Shown here piece by piece: positions 46,324 to 57,300 of a stretch of DNA of 64,000 nucleotides. Under the pieces are notes generated by a model. The model searched no databases. It saw only the letters and a list, made by a program, of their open reading frames with translations, and had not been told where the DNA came from. This DNA comes from Rhizaria sp. SCN 62-66 (lineage: Eukaryota > Rhizaria, unplaced): the NCBI GenBank assembly GCA_001724265.1, contig MEDY01000325.1, forward strand, positions 1-64,000. Direction: 5' to 3'. The position numbers were made by a program, and so were the translations under genes. How positions within the stretch are numbered: position 1 is the first letter of the stretch; every line of letters starts with the position of its first letter.

Positions 46324-47873
46324 TCAAGCGGGGGGGCCGCGCTTGCGCCGGCCTCTGGCAACCAGCGCCATGATGGCCGCGTCGTCGTCGCCCAGGCCCG
46401 CGCTCACGCTCGTCTCCGGCAGCGCGTGCCCGCCGGCACCAGTGACGCCAGCGCCCGCCGCCGCCGCCGCCGCCGCCGCTGCGGCCGCCGCGGCGTGGGA
46501 CGGGATGACGATCTGCACCTCCTTGCGGCCCCCGCCGGCGGCCGCGGCAGCTGCGGCGGCGGCGAGCTTAGCCTGCTTGTTGCGCTGGTACACACGCAGC
46601 TCAGTCTTGCCCATGGCCGCCATCTTGGCCTCCTCGTCCTCCTCCTCCGTCGCCGCGCTCTGCTGCTGCTGCTGTTGCTGCTGCTGCTGGGGTAGAGTAC
46701 GGACGCCTCTGGGGTTGGCCGCCTGAGCCGCGGCCGCAGCCGCAGCCGCCGCGGCGGCCGCGTTGGCGGCGTTGGTCGTGCGCACGATGTCCGCCGCCGC
46801 CGCCGCCTCGGCCGCAGCCGCCGCGGCGGCCTCTTCAAGGGCCAGTGCAGCGTCGGTGGCCGGGCCAACCTCGCCCGGGTTTCTCGCGCGGTAGCTGTCG
46901 CTGGCGGCGGCGAAGGCGTCCTCGTCCATGGGCAGCTTGTTGCGCAGCGCGAGCGAGACCAGCCGCGGCTGCTCGTGCTCCAGCCGCCGCACGCAGTCGC
47001 GGATCTGTGCGCGCGTGCGCTTGGGGAAGTGCTGCGCGATGAAGGTAAAGTTGAGGCCGTACACGCCGAGCAGCTGGAAGAGATGCGCCATGTCGCGCCG
47101 CGACCAGCGCTGCCCCACGCGGTGATTGGTGAAGGACATGGACGTCACGCGCGGACCGTCGCCGGCGACGCGCGGGGCCGCCAGCTGCAGCGGCGCGGCC
47201 TCGGGCTGCGCGAAGAGCGACTCCTCGTCGATGACGATCTCGCCGCCCACGAACGACACCTGCGGCTGCGAGGACACCGAGTCCAGTGCGGCGACCTGCG
47301 CGTCGACCGCCGCAGAGGCAGAGCCCGAGAATGAGGAGAAGCTGCTGCTGCGGCTCAAGCTCAGGCTCGCGAGACCGCTGCCTGCGCCGCTGCCGAAGCT
47401 GCTGTAGGCACCACTGGCCGCGCCGCCGAAGCTACCGCCGGCGCCCGCGAACGCGCCCGCAGGGACCGAGAGTGCGCTGTCCGCACCGTATCCGTGGCCG
47501 AGTCCGAGGCCGAGGCCGTCTTTGTCGCCCCCAGCGGCGGCGTCGCTGCCAGTGCCGGCGCTGGCGTCAGTGGAGTCGGGGGCGCCGACGCCCGGGCGGC
47601 CGGCGACTGTGTACCGGCGTCTCTGGCGCATCGCGCGCAGGGCCGCCTCCGCCTCCATGTCTTCGAGCATCTCGACGCGGTCCTGCTGCTCCTCGACGAG
47701 CGCCGCGGCTTCGTTCCATTCGCTCAGACCCTCCAGGTCAAGCACGAGCGTGTCACTGCCAGTGCCGGCGCCAGAGACGACGAGGGCGCTGGAGCTGGCG
47801 TTGGAGCTGGGGCCTGCTGAAGCGAGGACGCCCGCCTTGGAGTCAGCAGTGCTCTTGGAGTCCACAGCTCCAG

Positions 47874-47954
<81 letters not shown>

Positions 47955-49381
47955 GCCTCACGGATCATACGGCGCATGTGCGCGCGGCGCAGCTCCCTGG
48001 CGGCGCGCGCGGGCGCCCGCAGCCGCGCGCGGTCTACGAGCGCGACCAGCTCCGCCTCGCGCTGGCGCCGGCGCACCTCGGCGGCAGACAGCACGCCCTC
48101 CTCGGTCGACCGCAGCAGCGCGCTCAGTGTCAGCCCGCGCCGCACGCCAGGCTGGGGCTCCGTCGGCGCGGCAGACGCGGCGGCGGACGCAGCTGCGGCC
48201 GCGGCAGCCTCTTGCGCGAGCAACATGGCGCCGCGCGAGCGGCGGGACGCGGCGCCCGGGCCGTTAGAGGCGGCGTCGTTAGCGCCCACGGCAGCGGCCG
48301 CAGCGGCGGCGGCAGCAGCGGCGGCGGAGGGGGCGGTGGCGTTGGAGATGATGGGCGGGACTGACGATGCGCTGAAGCTATTGCCGCTGCCGCTGCTGTT
48401 GCTGTTGCGCGCAGCGGAGGCGGAGGCGGCGGAGGCGGCGGAAGCGCTGCCCGCGCGCGCGGCCGCGGCGGGAGCGCCGGGGGCGGTGGACTTGGCAAGG
48501 GCGGCGCGCGTGGCCGTGACCTTGATGCGAGGGCCACTCTTCGCACCAGCAGCAGGCGCGGGCGCGGGCGCAGGCGCAGTCTCAGCAGCAGGGCCAGCGA
48601 CAGCTGCGGCGGCTGCAGCAGCAGCAGCGGCGGCGGCGACGGTTGCTGCGGTTTGTTTGCTCGCGGCGGCCTTGGGAGCAGCAGCCAGAGCAGCAGCAGC
48701 AGCAGCGCTGGTATGGGCGTGGGCGTTGGCGTTGGCGGCCTTCTTCTTGGCACCAGTTCTGGCGTCTGTGGTGTCGTTGGCGGCGGACAGAGTCGCAACA
48801 GCGGCGGCGGCAGCGGCGGCGGCGGCGGCAGCGGCAACGGTGGAGAGATCGGAGCCTGCTGTCGTGGCAGCAGCAGTCTTGGCGGCGGCGGGCACAGCAG
48901 CGGCGGCGCCGGCTTTGCTGCCTCTGACCTGACTCTTGCCAGCCACAGCTAAAGCCGCAGCCGCCGTCGCAGGCGCAGCAGCAGGCGCGAGCGGAGGCGC
49001 AGCCGTTGCGGTCGCTGCCCTTCTGTCGCCGCTACTGCTGCTGAGGGTGTTATTGGCGGGATCGGAGGCCGCGGAGTCGAGCGCGGCCGACAGCGAGCGG
49101 CCACTGCGCGGCTGCGGCGCCCTGGGGGCAGCCGTCGCCGCCACCGCAGCAACAGGCGCAGCAGCAGCAGGAGCAGCAGCAGGCGCAACAGCAGCGGTGT
49201 TAGCCCTGGCGCTGGGTTTGGCGGAGGCAGAGGCGGAGGTGGCGCCGGCGCGGGGGCGGGGGACGGCGACAGGCGCGGCCGCGGCGGCGGCGGCGGGACG
49301 GCGGGGGCCCGCGCCCGCGACCAGGGACTGTAGCGCGGAGCGCGTGGCGTCGGTGCCGGTAGGGGCGTCGCGGCCGGACAT
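46324..49381 (-). CDS. BDP1: TFIIIB subunit BDP1 (B''), with a frame change in a CAG tract
   Basis: The ATG at 49381 (MSGRDAPTG) opens an Ala-rich region leading to RRGLTLSALLRSTEEG and a basic helix (RAHMRRMIREAQ), which resembles the N-terminal block of Bdp1. After 26 CAG codons (47876-47953) this frame soon stops. The adjacent frame carries GGEIVIDEESLFAQP, characteristic of Bdp1, then the SANT domain at about 46960-47120 (QRWSRRDMAHLFQLLGVYG, then NFTFIAQHFPKRTRAQI), and ends at TGA 46324-46326. Both halves belong to one family, so I treat this as one gene of roughly 1,019 codons with a frame break at the repeat and no credible intron there. BDP1 joins TBP and BRF1 in TFIIIB to recruit RNA polymerase III. 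Further Ala and Gln runs flank the C-terminus. Identity is good; the frame break needs checking. Confidence 0.82.
47876..47953 (-). repeat. Pure (CAG)26 tract in BDP1
   Basis: Seventy-eight bases of uninterrupted CTG on the plus strand, CAG on the coding strand. The upstream BDP1 frame reads it as Gln and the downstream frame as Ser (AGC), so the gene changes frame within or beside the tract. Confidence 0.9.
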
Positions 49382-49986
49382 GACGGCGGGGCAGAGAAGG
49401 GCGATGTGCGAACGACGGGGGTGGGGGAAGCAAGGGACGAGTCGGGAACTGTCTGCGCGGAACACAACGTTTTCGGAGGAAGGGCAAGCGTGAGTTCGAC
49501 AAAAATTAAATAGCAAGGAGAAATTTCATGATTAATTCGGATTCTCTCAAAGCAATGTCGCTTTACGGATACTGGCATCGTGTGCTCAACGTTCAAGTTG
49601 ACCCTTCACTGGGCGCGATTTTGGCCTCCTGTCTTTCGCCCCTTCGCTAAGGTCGAAACACAATTATACTTGATAACTTAGAACAAATGTCTGTTTCAGA
49701 CATAAATCTAGTGTTCAGTTATTTATTCGTCTTTTTATTCCTGTTCAAATTAGTCTTGTTTTGTATGATTTTGATCTCATTGAGATATTGTAGGTTCTGT
49801 GAATCCGTTTTCGCACGGATGCGTTGGCCGCACCTTGAGCAAAGCAGAGCTCCTGCAGAAAGTAAGCTACTGGCAAAGTTATAGAGCTGGGTCAATTGGG
49901 CTTGGTTTGCTCCTGCTCAGTCAGCAGGGGAGCTCTTGGTCGGTTGCTTGTTGCTGCATTTCGTTGCACGTATCGTCCGTTAAACA
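49382..49986. promoter_or_regulatory. Divergent intergenic region
   Basis: About 600 bases lie between the BDP1 start (minus) and the thioredoxin-like gene start (plus). The middle, about 49660-49800, is AT-rich. Both promoters should lie here; no other gene is apparent. Confidence 0.35.
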
Positions 49987-50582
49987 ATGGCTCGGTTTTC
50001 CCTTATTGCGGTTGTTCTTGCAGTCTTTGTCGCTGCTGTTTACGCCTCTGCCAACGGTATGTCCTACCCCATATCTATCCTACCAAATCACCACCCAGTC
50101 TATCTCATCCGAACGCCCACGTTTCCTTTCATACCGCCTCACAACCAACTCGACATGCATCTTTCATCTTAAATCGTATTATTGTAGGCTTCAACGAGGC
50201 TGTAAACTGGCTGAGCTCCCTGGATGAGGCCAAGAAGGTTTCTGCCGAGACTGGCAAGCCGGTCATGGCGCTCATCCACAAGTCGTGGTGCGGCGCCTGC
50301 AAGCGCCTCAAGACGCAGCTCGAGGGCGCGGCCGCCGAATCCTTCGTCGCCGCGTCGGCTGACTTTGTGATGGTGAACCTGGCCGACGACGCCGAGCCCG
50401 CGGACCCGGCGTACGCGCCCGACGGCGGCTACATCCCGCGCGTCATCTTCGTCGACGCCAAGGGCGCCGTCCGCCCCGAGCTTAAGAACCCTGCTCGCAG
50501 CGGCGAGTACAAGTACTTCTACACCGACGCCACCTCGCTCGTCAACGGCATGAAGGCCGCCAAGGCCGCCCTCGTCGTCTAA
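49987..50582 (+). CDS. ERp19/TXNDC12-like secretory thioredoxin-fold protein
   Basis: Two exons, 49987-50056 and 50188-50582, give 154 residues and a TAA stop; the donor is GTATGT in phase 1. Residues 1-22 are a signal peptide (VYASA end), so it enters the secretory pathway. The thioredoxin active site KSWCGACK has C58 and C61. It is followed by DFVMVNLADDAEP and PDGGYIPRVIFVDAKG, which match the TXNDC12/AGR2 subfamily, where the enzyme forms or isomerises disulfides in the ER. The length is close to the family norm (about 170). The C-terminus is AALVV: no KDEL-type retrieval signal is present, unlike human TXNDC12, so retention is by another means or the protein is secreted. Confidence 0.9.
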
Positions 50583-50905
50583 GCAGCTCTGTTGTTCGTC
50601 AACGATGTTATGAGTCGCGCCCAAAGTAAAAAGTATCTTGTATTGGTTTGACTGTGTTCTTCTCTTATCTGGGTTTTTGAAATAGTGTTTTTCCGTTTAT
50701 TTTTTTGCAAAATGAAGAATAAAACATGTTTTATATTTCTATTTTGTATTATTTCCTCGCATAAGTGCGGTATATCAAACATTTTCAAGATTCATCAAGT
50801 TTCGCTCAAACTGGCCACCCTTGTCAAATGATTGGTTCCAGCTTCGTGACGCGTGCGGAGTCACTGTCACGTTGTGCTCAGCTGCTATTACTCCGCGCTC
50901 GCACC
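50583..50905. other. Convergent 3' intergenic region
   Basis: About 320 AT-rich bases separate the thioredoxin-like gene (plus) from IFT22 (minus). It contains an AATAAA for the plus strand. Nothing else is seen. Confidence 0.45.
50718..50723 (+). terminator. Polyadenylation signal of the thioredoxin-like gene
   Basis: AATAAA lies 136 bases after the TAA stop at 50580-50582. Confidence 0.5.
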
Positions 50906-50912
50906 TCAGACG

Positions 50913-50944
<32 letters not shown>

Positions 50945-51968
50945 GGCCTTCTTGCGCTTGTACATGCTGTTGACGATCTTGCCGAAGGCGCGCGCGGCAG
51001 TGGTGGGGGGTGCCGACGACTCGTCCTGGCCCTGCGCGGGCGCCGTGGGCGAGACCGAGACGTTGACGATCGGCACGTTAAACTCACCGTTCCTGGGTAG
51101 AGAGGCAAGTCGGGCAGATAAGACCGAAAAAAAAAGAGACGAGGTGAAGCAAGAGCAGAACATAGCAAGTGAGGTCAGACAAATGTGAAAGTGGGGTCTT
51201 TGGAGAAGCAGTCGGGACTTGAAACAACAGTAAAACAAAATCAAGCCACAAATGGATATGTGAATAGGCTAACACGTCAAAATCCATATCATAACACCGA
51301 AGCATATATTGTCTTGTTGCTGGGTTCGAGCGGGCACGTACATGATGACGAGGGGCGCGTGCTGGACGGTCGAGTCGTCGGTGACTGCGAGCATCACACA
51401 CTGGCCCTTCCCCAGCTGCGACTTTAGGCAGAACCACTCGCACCACACGCGCGCGTCGTTGTTCTAAATAACACAATCATAATGGGGCAAGTGGGCATCA
51501 GGAAAGGAAGAGTGTAAATAAGAGTGTGTTCCGGCAGTAACGTAAAGTAGGCATGATATATCGACGTAGAATCCGGCCATCAAAGTGAAACAAGTAAATG
51601 GAATAGCTAAATACGTTATGCATATAATACACCAGTTAAAGTCTGAAGCCTGGTCGTAATCATTGTTTCATGCAGTGTAAACGGACCTGGGTCTGGTTGT
51701 GCGGGTTAAAGACGACGATGATGCCGTCCAGGTCCTTGATGATGGCGGGCCAACAGTACTCGTACTCCTGATCGCCCGACACGTCCCACAGCTCCACCGA
51801 CACGGGCTGCGGTACCTCGAGCACCTGCGTGTGCTGAATGGTGCGCACGCCGACCGTGGCGTCGTAAACGCCGCCGTAGGGGATGTTCTGCACCGTCACG
51901 TGGTTCGAGAAACGGGTCTTGCCGCTCTCCTTAGGGCCAATGATGGCCACTTTGACCGTGTCGGACAT
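50906..51968 (-). CDS. IFT22: Intraflagellar transport GTPase IFT22 (RABL5)
   Basis: Three exons, 51687-51968, 51342-51463 and 50906-51092, give 196 residues and a TGA stop (human IFT22 is about 185). The P-loop is GPKESGKT (residues 11-18), the form typical of IFT22 rather than ordinary Rabs. Then come WDVSGDQEYEYCWPAI, where family members have WDvSGDxxfExCWPA, and DLDGIIVVFNPHNQ. The C-terminal exon carries a polyQ run before PV-stop, instead of a prenylation Cys, as expected for this non-prenylated family. IFT22 is part of IFT-B and supports cilium or flagellum assembly, so the organism should be ciliated at some stage. Donors are GTCCGT and GTACGT. It shares a divergent upstream region with the Mtr3-like gene. 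Confidence 0.9.
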
Positions 51969-52351
51969 GGCTCGCAAGCTGTCAAAAGGAATCGGGGGCA
52001 AACAAGCAAAAGCAGAAAGAAGGCGGCGGAGGGGCGCTGTTGGGAAGCGAGATGGGAGAGGAGAGAGCCGTTTGAAGTGGAGCAGGAAGAACAAGGTCAG
52101 CAAATGAGACAGATGCATCGTGACCGGTATACAATTTAAAATACACATATACATTAAGTGCTCTATGTCGGTGAAACCGCGGTCATTTCATTAGAACGAT
52201 TAGAAACGATACAAAGGGGTCGGTTTAGAATCGACCTCAGCCGATACGTTATCGCCAGCCACAGCCGGCCCGCTGGACCAGCGAGCGAAGAGATCAAGTG
52301 GCGGAGAGGTGGCTGATTTTGTGGTATCAATTGCACCTGTCCCGACCGACC
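51969..52351. promoter_or_regulatory. Divergent intergenic region of IFT22 and the Mtr3-like gene
   Basis: About 380 bases between two start codons facing away from each other. No TATA box is evident. The gap is short enough that a shared bidirectional promoter is plausible. Confidence 0.35.
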
Positions 52352-53717
52352 ATGCAATCTTACAAGCCTAAGGAGTGGGTCAACAAAACGTCTTCTAACG
52401 CTGCAATTCCCGCGCAGACGCAAGCCGCGACCTCTGTGGATAATATCGACAGCAGTGCGTACTTCAAGACGGGCGTTGTCTCCTCGGCCGCCGGTTCCTC
52501 CTACTACGAGTTTGGCGGCACCAAGGTCATCTGCGCCGTCTACGGCCCGCTTCCCTCACTCAAAGCGCAGTCTTTCGACCGTGGTGTGCTTGTCTGCGAG
52601 TTCGAGTTCGCGCCCTTCGCCTCCAGCTCGATCACCAGCGCCAGCGCCAGCGCCAGCTCCAGCTCCGGCGCCGCCGTCAGCGCCGTCGCCGCGGGGCCCG
52701 GCGCGGTGATCAACGCGTCCGCCAGCGCCAGTGCAGGCACGGCGGGCCGTCGCCGCCGCGGCGGGCGCCAGGATCCCGAGGAGAGCTTGAACGCGTCGAT
52801 GCTGCACGACGCGCTCTCGGTCGCCGTCCGGCTCGACCGCTTCCCCAAGCACGAGGTGCGTCATCTATATCGGCTACATTGCACGATAACATTAATAGCA
52901 TGGCCGTTGCCGTTGCATTGTTATTTCGATTATATGGTCACTATATGTCTTTTTTTTACCACATCAGCCTCTCATATACCTTCGATATCTCTCTCTATAT
53001 GTCCTCTGCAGGTGCAAGTGTTGGTTCAGGTGCTCGAGCGCAACGGCGGCGAGCTCGCTGCGGCGATTAACGCCGCCGTCGTCGCGCTTGCGGACTCGGG
53101 CATCGAGATGCTTGATCTGGCCGCCGCCGCCACTGTGGTCCGTCTCTCTCCTGTTTCCTTCATGAAATCTATTCTAGTCATACCATACCATATCTCACTC
53201 AACTTACTCACACTCGCTCTCGTTACTCCTCATCTGCTCTTGTCGATATATAGGCTTACGACACGAAGGCCGGCGTGATCGTCACCCCCAGCTTCGCCCA
53301 GATGGCCTCGCGCCGCTGCCGCGGCACCCTCACCATGTCCTGCCTGCCTACCCTCAACCAGGTCTCGTTCATTCACCAGGTACGGCGCAGCAATCTCACA
53401 CGATACCACTAGATATCGCTGATATTCAATGTGAAACTTTACTGTAATGTTGCATATGTGAGTATCGTCAACGTGATAAAGTTTGCGCGAAGTTCACTCA
53501 CATCTAAATCCTAATATCTTGTATCCTGTTGCAACAGACTGGTGCGCTGTCGATCGAGCAGTCCGAGAGCCTGATCACCGCGGCGAACAAGCAATGCGCG
53601 GACATGGTGGCGGCCATTACCGCGCGGCTCATCAAGACTGCGACGCAGGCCCGCAAGGCCGAGCTCGCGGCTGCCTCTACCGCTGAGGCCATCGCGGCCG
53701 CGCTCGGCGACCAGTGA
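52352..53717 (+). CDS. Exosome RNase PH-like subunit (Mtr3/EXOSC6-like)
   Basis: Four exons, 52352-52855, 53012-53137, 53254-53379 and 53538-53717, all phase 0, give 311 residues and a TGA stop. The RNase PH fold shows GSSYYEFGGTKVICAVYGP, RGVLVCEFEFAPFA, LSVAVRLDRFPKHEVQVLV and ALADSGIEMLDLAAAATV. These match the order and wording of EXOSC6/Mtr3 better than Rrp41 or Rrp46. In eukaryotes this subunit is catalytically inactive and forms part of the six-member ring of the RNA exosome. A Ser/Ala-rich insert with a Gly-Arg patch (about residues 93-150) lengthens the protein. Donors GTGCGT, GTCCGT and GTACGG are variants of the local GTACGT. Exact assignment among the ring subunits is less certain than the family. 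Confidence 0.85.
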
Positions 53718-54352
53718 ACACAATACGTAGTCAACAAAACAGCGCATTTAATGAACAGCAAGATCACGTATCACGAACGTCCCGCTAAGCTAGTCATGTA
53801 TTAGAGCTGTGCTTTGACTAATTGCTCTTATTTGACGCAACAGACTGAAAGTCATCCCGTTATGCATGCTTTGTGAGAATGGATGGACTTGGCCCCCGAG
53901 CAGGCCAGAGTATTGCACAATCGCCACCTAGAAATAGATAACACGTTATACAAATTATCCACATCTTGAACAACCATGAATTTGCAATAATAATGCTAAC
54001 GACAATCATATCAGAGTGCTGCAGTGTATTTTAATGACTGGTTGAATGGCTGCAAGTGACCCACAGTCCTTGCTCTTGCAGTTTTGGGCTTGCCAACGGA
54101 TACCTGCCTGGCAGGAGATGCGAGATGGCAACGGCCCTAAGGTCTTTCAAAGCTAATATGTGCCTTTAAACAGAAGCTAAACGAAATGATATGGATGTAA
54201 ATAGTATTTATGCGAAGGTTCTCATTGTTTACTTCTTTATCTTTGTATTCTACCCGTAGGTTCATTGTCTAGCCCAGGCTTGATTTCCCACCCGTTAGAC
54301 CACCCTAAATCTATCGCCGTTTACGTGCGATCACCACCGTTTCCTCACCGCA
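53718..54352. promoter_or_regulatory. Intergenic region before the RhoGEF gene
   Basis: About 635 bases between the Mtr3-like stop and the RhoGEF start, both on the plus strand. It should hold the first gene's 3' UTR and the second gene's promoter. I see no coding sequence or RNA gene. Confidence 0.35.
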
Positions 54353-57300
54353 ATGAGTGATTCTGCTTGTCCCGTTGTGGATGCTGAGAAGGAGGTATGC
54401 ATTCAACTAGATATTTGTTTTATATTACGTTCTGTTGCGGTTTTGCCACTGAAACCTAAGTTCTTATCTCAGCCGCGTGCCCCTCACCTGCCGCTCGCTC
54501 ACCGCCCTGCTTCCACAACTGTTGTCACATTTGCTTACTCTTTACTGTTACGTCACCCTCTATAGGAGAAGAACATGCGCCTCCGCCAGCGCGTTCTTAG
54601 TGAGATCACCTCCTCTGAGAAAACCTATCTTACTGACCTCAACAACGTCATTTCCGTCTACATGGAGGTCCGTTTCCCTGCAAGCATGAGCATCTATCTT
54701 GAGCTATATAACTCGATCTACGATTTTATTCACGCGATATCAATCTTCATATTTCATATATTGCAATGTTTAACAACTGAGCGATCTATTTCATCATTGA
54801 CTTCTGATATTTATCACTCGAAACTCCCTCCAAATCTCTTCATTGTCTCATCCGTTCACACTCAACCTTCTTTTTATAACCGTGCATTACACCCGTCTAC
54901 AGCCTCTCGCGCGCGTTGCCGATGACATTGATAAGCAGGACGCCATTACTGCCGTCCAGTCCCTTTTTTCTCAGCTTTCTCAGATCCGCTCTTTCCACCA
55001 GATTCTCCTGGCGACGTTCGAGAGCTCGGTGACCGCGACTGACTACGCCGACACCTTCATCAAGTACTCGGACTTCTTCAAGATGTACACAAGCTACATC
55101 AACAGCTACGACCAGCACATGGACTCCGTACAGCTGCTCCGCGGCGTCAAGCGCCTGAACGCGGTGCTGGACTCTGGTCGCGACAAGCTCAAGGGCCGCG
55201 ACATCACGAGCTACCTGATCACGCCGGTGCAGCGAATCCCGCGCTTCGAGCTGCTGCTGCGAGAGGTGCTGCGCTACACGAGCGACGCCGACGAGACGGA
55301 GCGCCTCGACTTCGCGCTTGAGAAGGTCAAGGCCATCGCGCTTGTGATCAACGAGGACAAGCGCGCCGCCGAGCGTAAGTCAAAGCTGCTGGAGCTGGCC
55401 GCGACGCTCGTCGACCTCGACAAGTGCCTGCAGACGCCGCTGCTCGAGGCGCATCGCCACTTCATCATGGAGGGCACGCTCGTGGACATTATCAAGAAGA
55501 AGCCGCGCCACTGCGTGCTCTTCAACGACCTGTTCCTGTGGTGCTCTCTGCCGAAGCTGCGCGTCAAGGGCGTGGTCAAGCTCGACAAGTCGGTTTTCAT
55601 GACCCACGGCCAGGACCCTAGTGAAACGCAGGAATTCTCCGTCTCCGATGTCAACACGCTCTTCCCCGAGCTCGCCGCCGCTGCTGCCGCGCAGGCCGAG
55701 GCCGAGGCCGAGGCGGAAGCCGCCGCCGCGATGTACAACAGCAACGGCTCCGGTGTATGCGACTACGAGCCCGATTCCCCCTGCTCGGCCGCGGGCGACA
55801 TGTGGGCCACCGCGGCCGCTGCCGCCGGGCTCGAGGCACCCGCGAACTCCACGCTGCCCAGCAACAGCTTCGGCGACAGCGGGCTGACCAGTAGCAGCTC
55901 TGGCTTCGGAAACAGCAGCAGCTCCAACGACTGCCTCGATCTCGACATGCTGCCTTCCCCCACCGTCGGCCTCAACGCCAACACCAACAACGCTAGCAAC
56001 AACGCCAACGGTGGCAACAACACTCCGATCATGATGAACGGCGCCTTTGCCCCCAACGCCACTCTCAATCTCTCCGCGATCGCCGCCGCGTCCGCCGCCG
56101 CCGTGGCGTCCCGCAACTACAGCAACAGCGTCAGCTCCAATGCCTCACAGCCCCAGTGCCCTAGCACCCCCGAGGTCAAGTCGCAGGCGCCCGAGCTCAA
56201 GCCGCTCAGCTCCGCCGACGTGCCCACCGCGGCTGTGGGCCAGGGCAGCCTTGTCTTCGTGCGCGCCTCGCCCGCCCTCCGCTCGCGCGCGGCGCTGTCT
56301 GCGGCGCCCATGTCGCGGCCCGGCTCCCGCGCCGGCTCGCGCGCGCCCTCGCTCGGCCGCGGCTCGCGCGCGCCGTCGCCCGCGCCCGGTGTGCTCAGCG
56401 ACGCGTCGCTGCACGTCGAGTTCCGCTGGACCTCCGCGGACCGCGTGCCGCGCCCGCTCGCGCTGCGCCTCGCCGCCAACTGCCACGAAGACAAGCAGGA
56501 GTGGGTTGAGTCAGTCACCGAGGCGCTGCGCGACGTCGCCTGGATTCGCCCCGGTGCGCTGCCCAACCTCTGCTCGCCCTCGGCCTTCGCCAACGGCGGC
56601 GCGGGCGCAGGCGCGCAGTGCGCCGGCACGGGCTCCGGCGTCAACTCGCCCATCGCGGGCCCTATGGCGGCCGGCGGCACCCCCGGCACCAAGGGCCGCC
56701 GCGCCAGCTTCGGCGGCGCCGGCCCTGTCATGCGCTCGCCCAAGCGCTTCTCGCTGGGCGGCCTGGGCGCCTACAGCACGCTCACCGCGCCCCTCGGCTC
56801 CGTGCCCTGCGTGCCCACCTCCGCGGGCACTCCTGGTGCCAGCGGCAGCAGCAACGGCTTCATGCCCGCCAACACGCTTGTCACCACGCTCAGCGGCTCC
56901 GGCAACGGCGCCAACAGCAGCGCGGTCCCGCTGGTGCGCCCCGCGGTGAGCACGCCATCGCGCACGGGCACGCCCTCGGCCATGCGCACGTACCGCCCCG
57001 TCATGCCGCATCTCGCGCCCGGCGCCGCCGGCGGCAACGCGGGCTTTGGCGCCGGCACCGCGCCCGCGGCCACGCTGGCCGCCGCGCTGGCCGCGGGCCC
57101 CAACGGCTTCGGCAACGTCAACATCGACGGCGTGTCGCCCACCAGCGCTAACAGCGCTTCGCATGGCGTCTTCGGCGGCAGCGGCGCAGGCGCGATGACC
57201 CCGCGCGTCGTCGCCCCGCGCGTCGCGGCCACGCCGCAGCACCAGCAGGGCCGCGCCGGCTCCCAAAGCTCCGGCACAGCCCCCGCCGCCGCCATGGCCG

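Noticed and set aside
51320-51345. Possible tRNA B-box (GGTTCGAGC) in an IFT22 intron
   Set aside because: No matching A-box or cloverleaf arms are visible around it, and the site lies beside the GTACGT splice donor.
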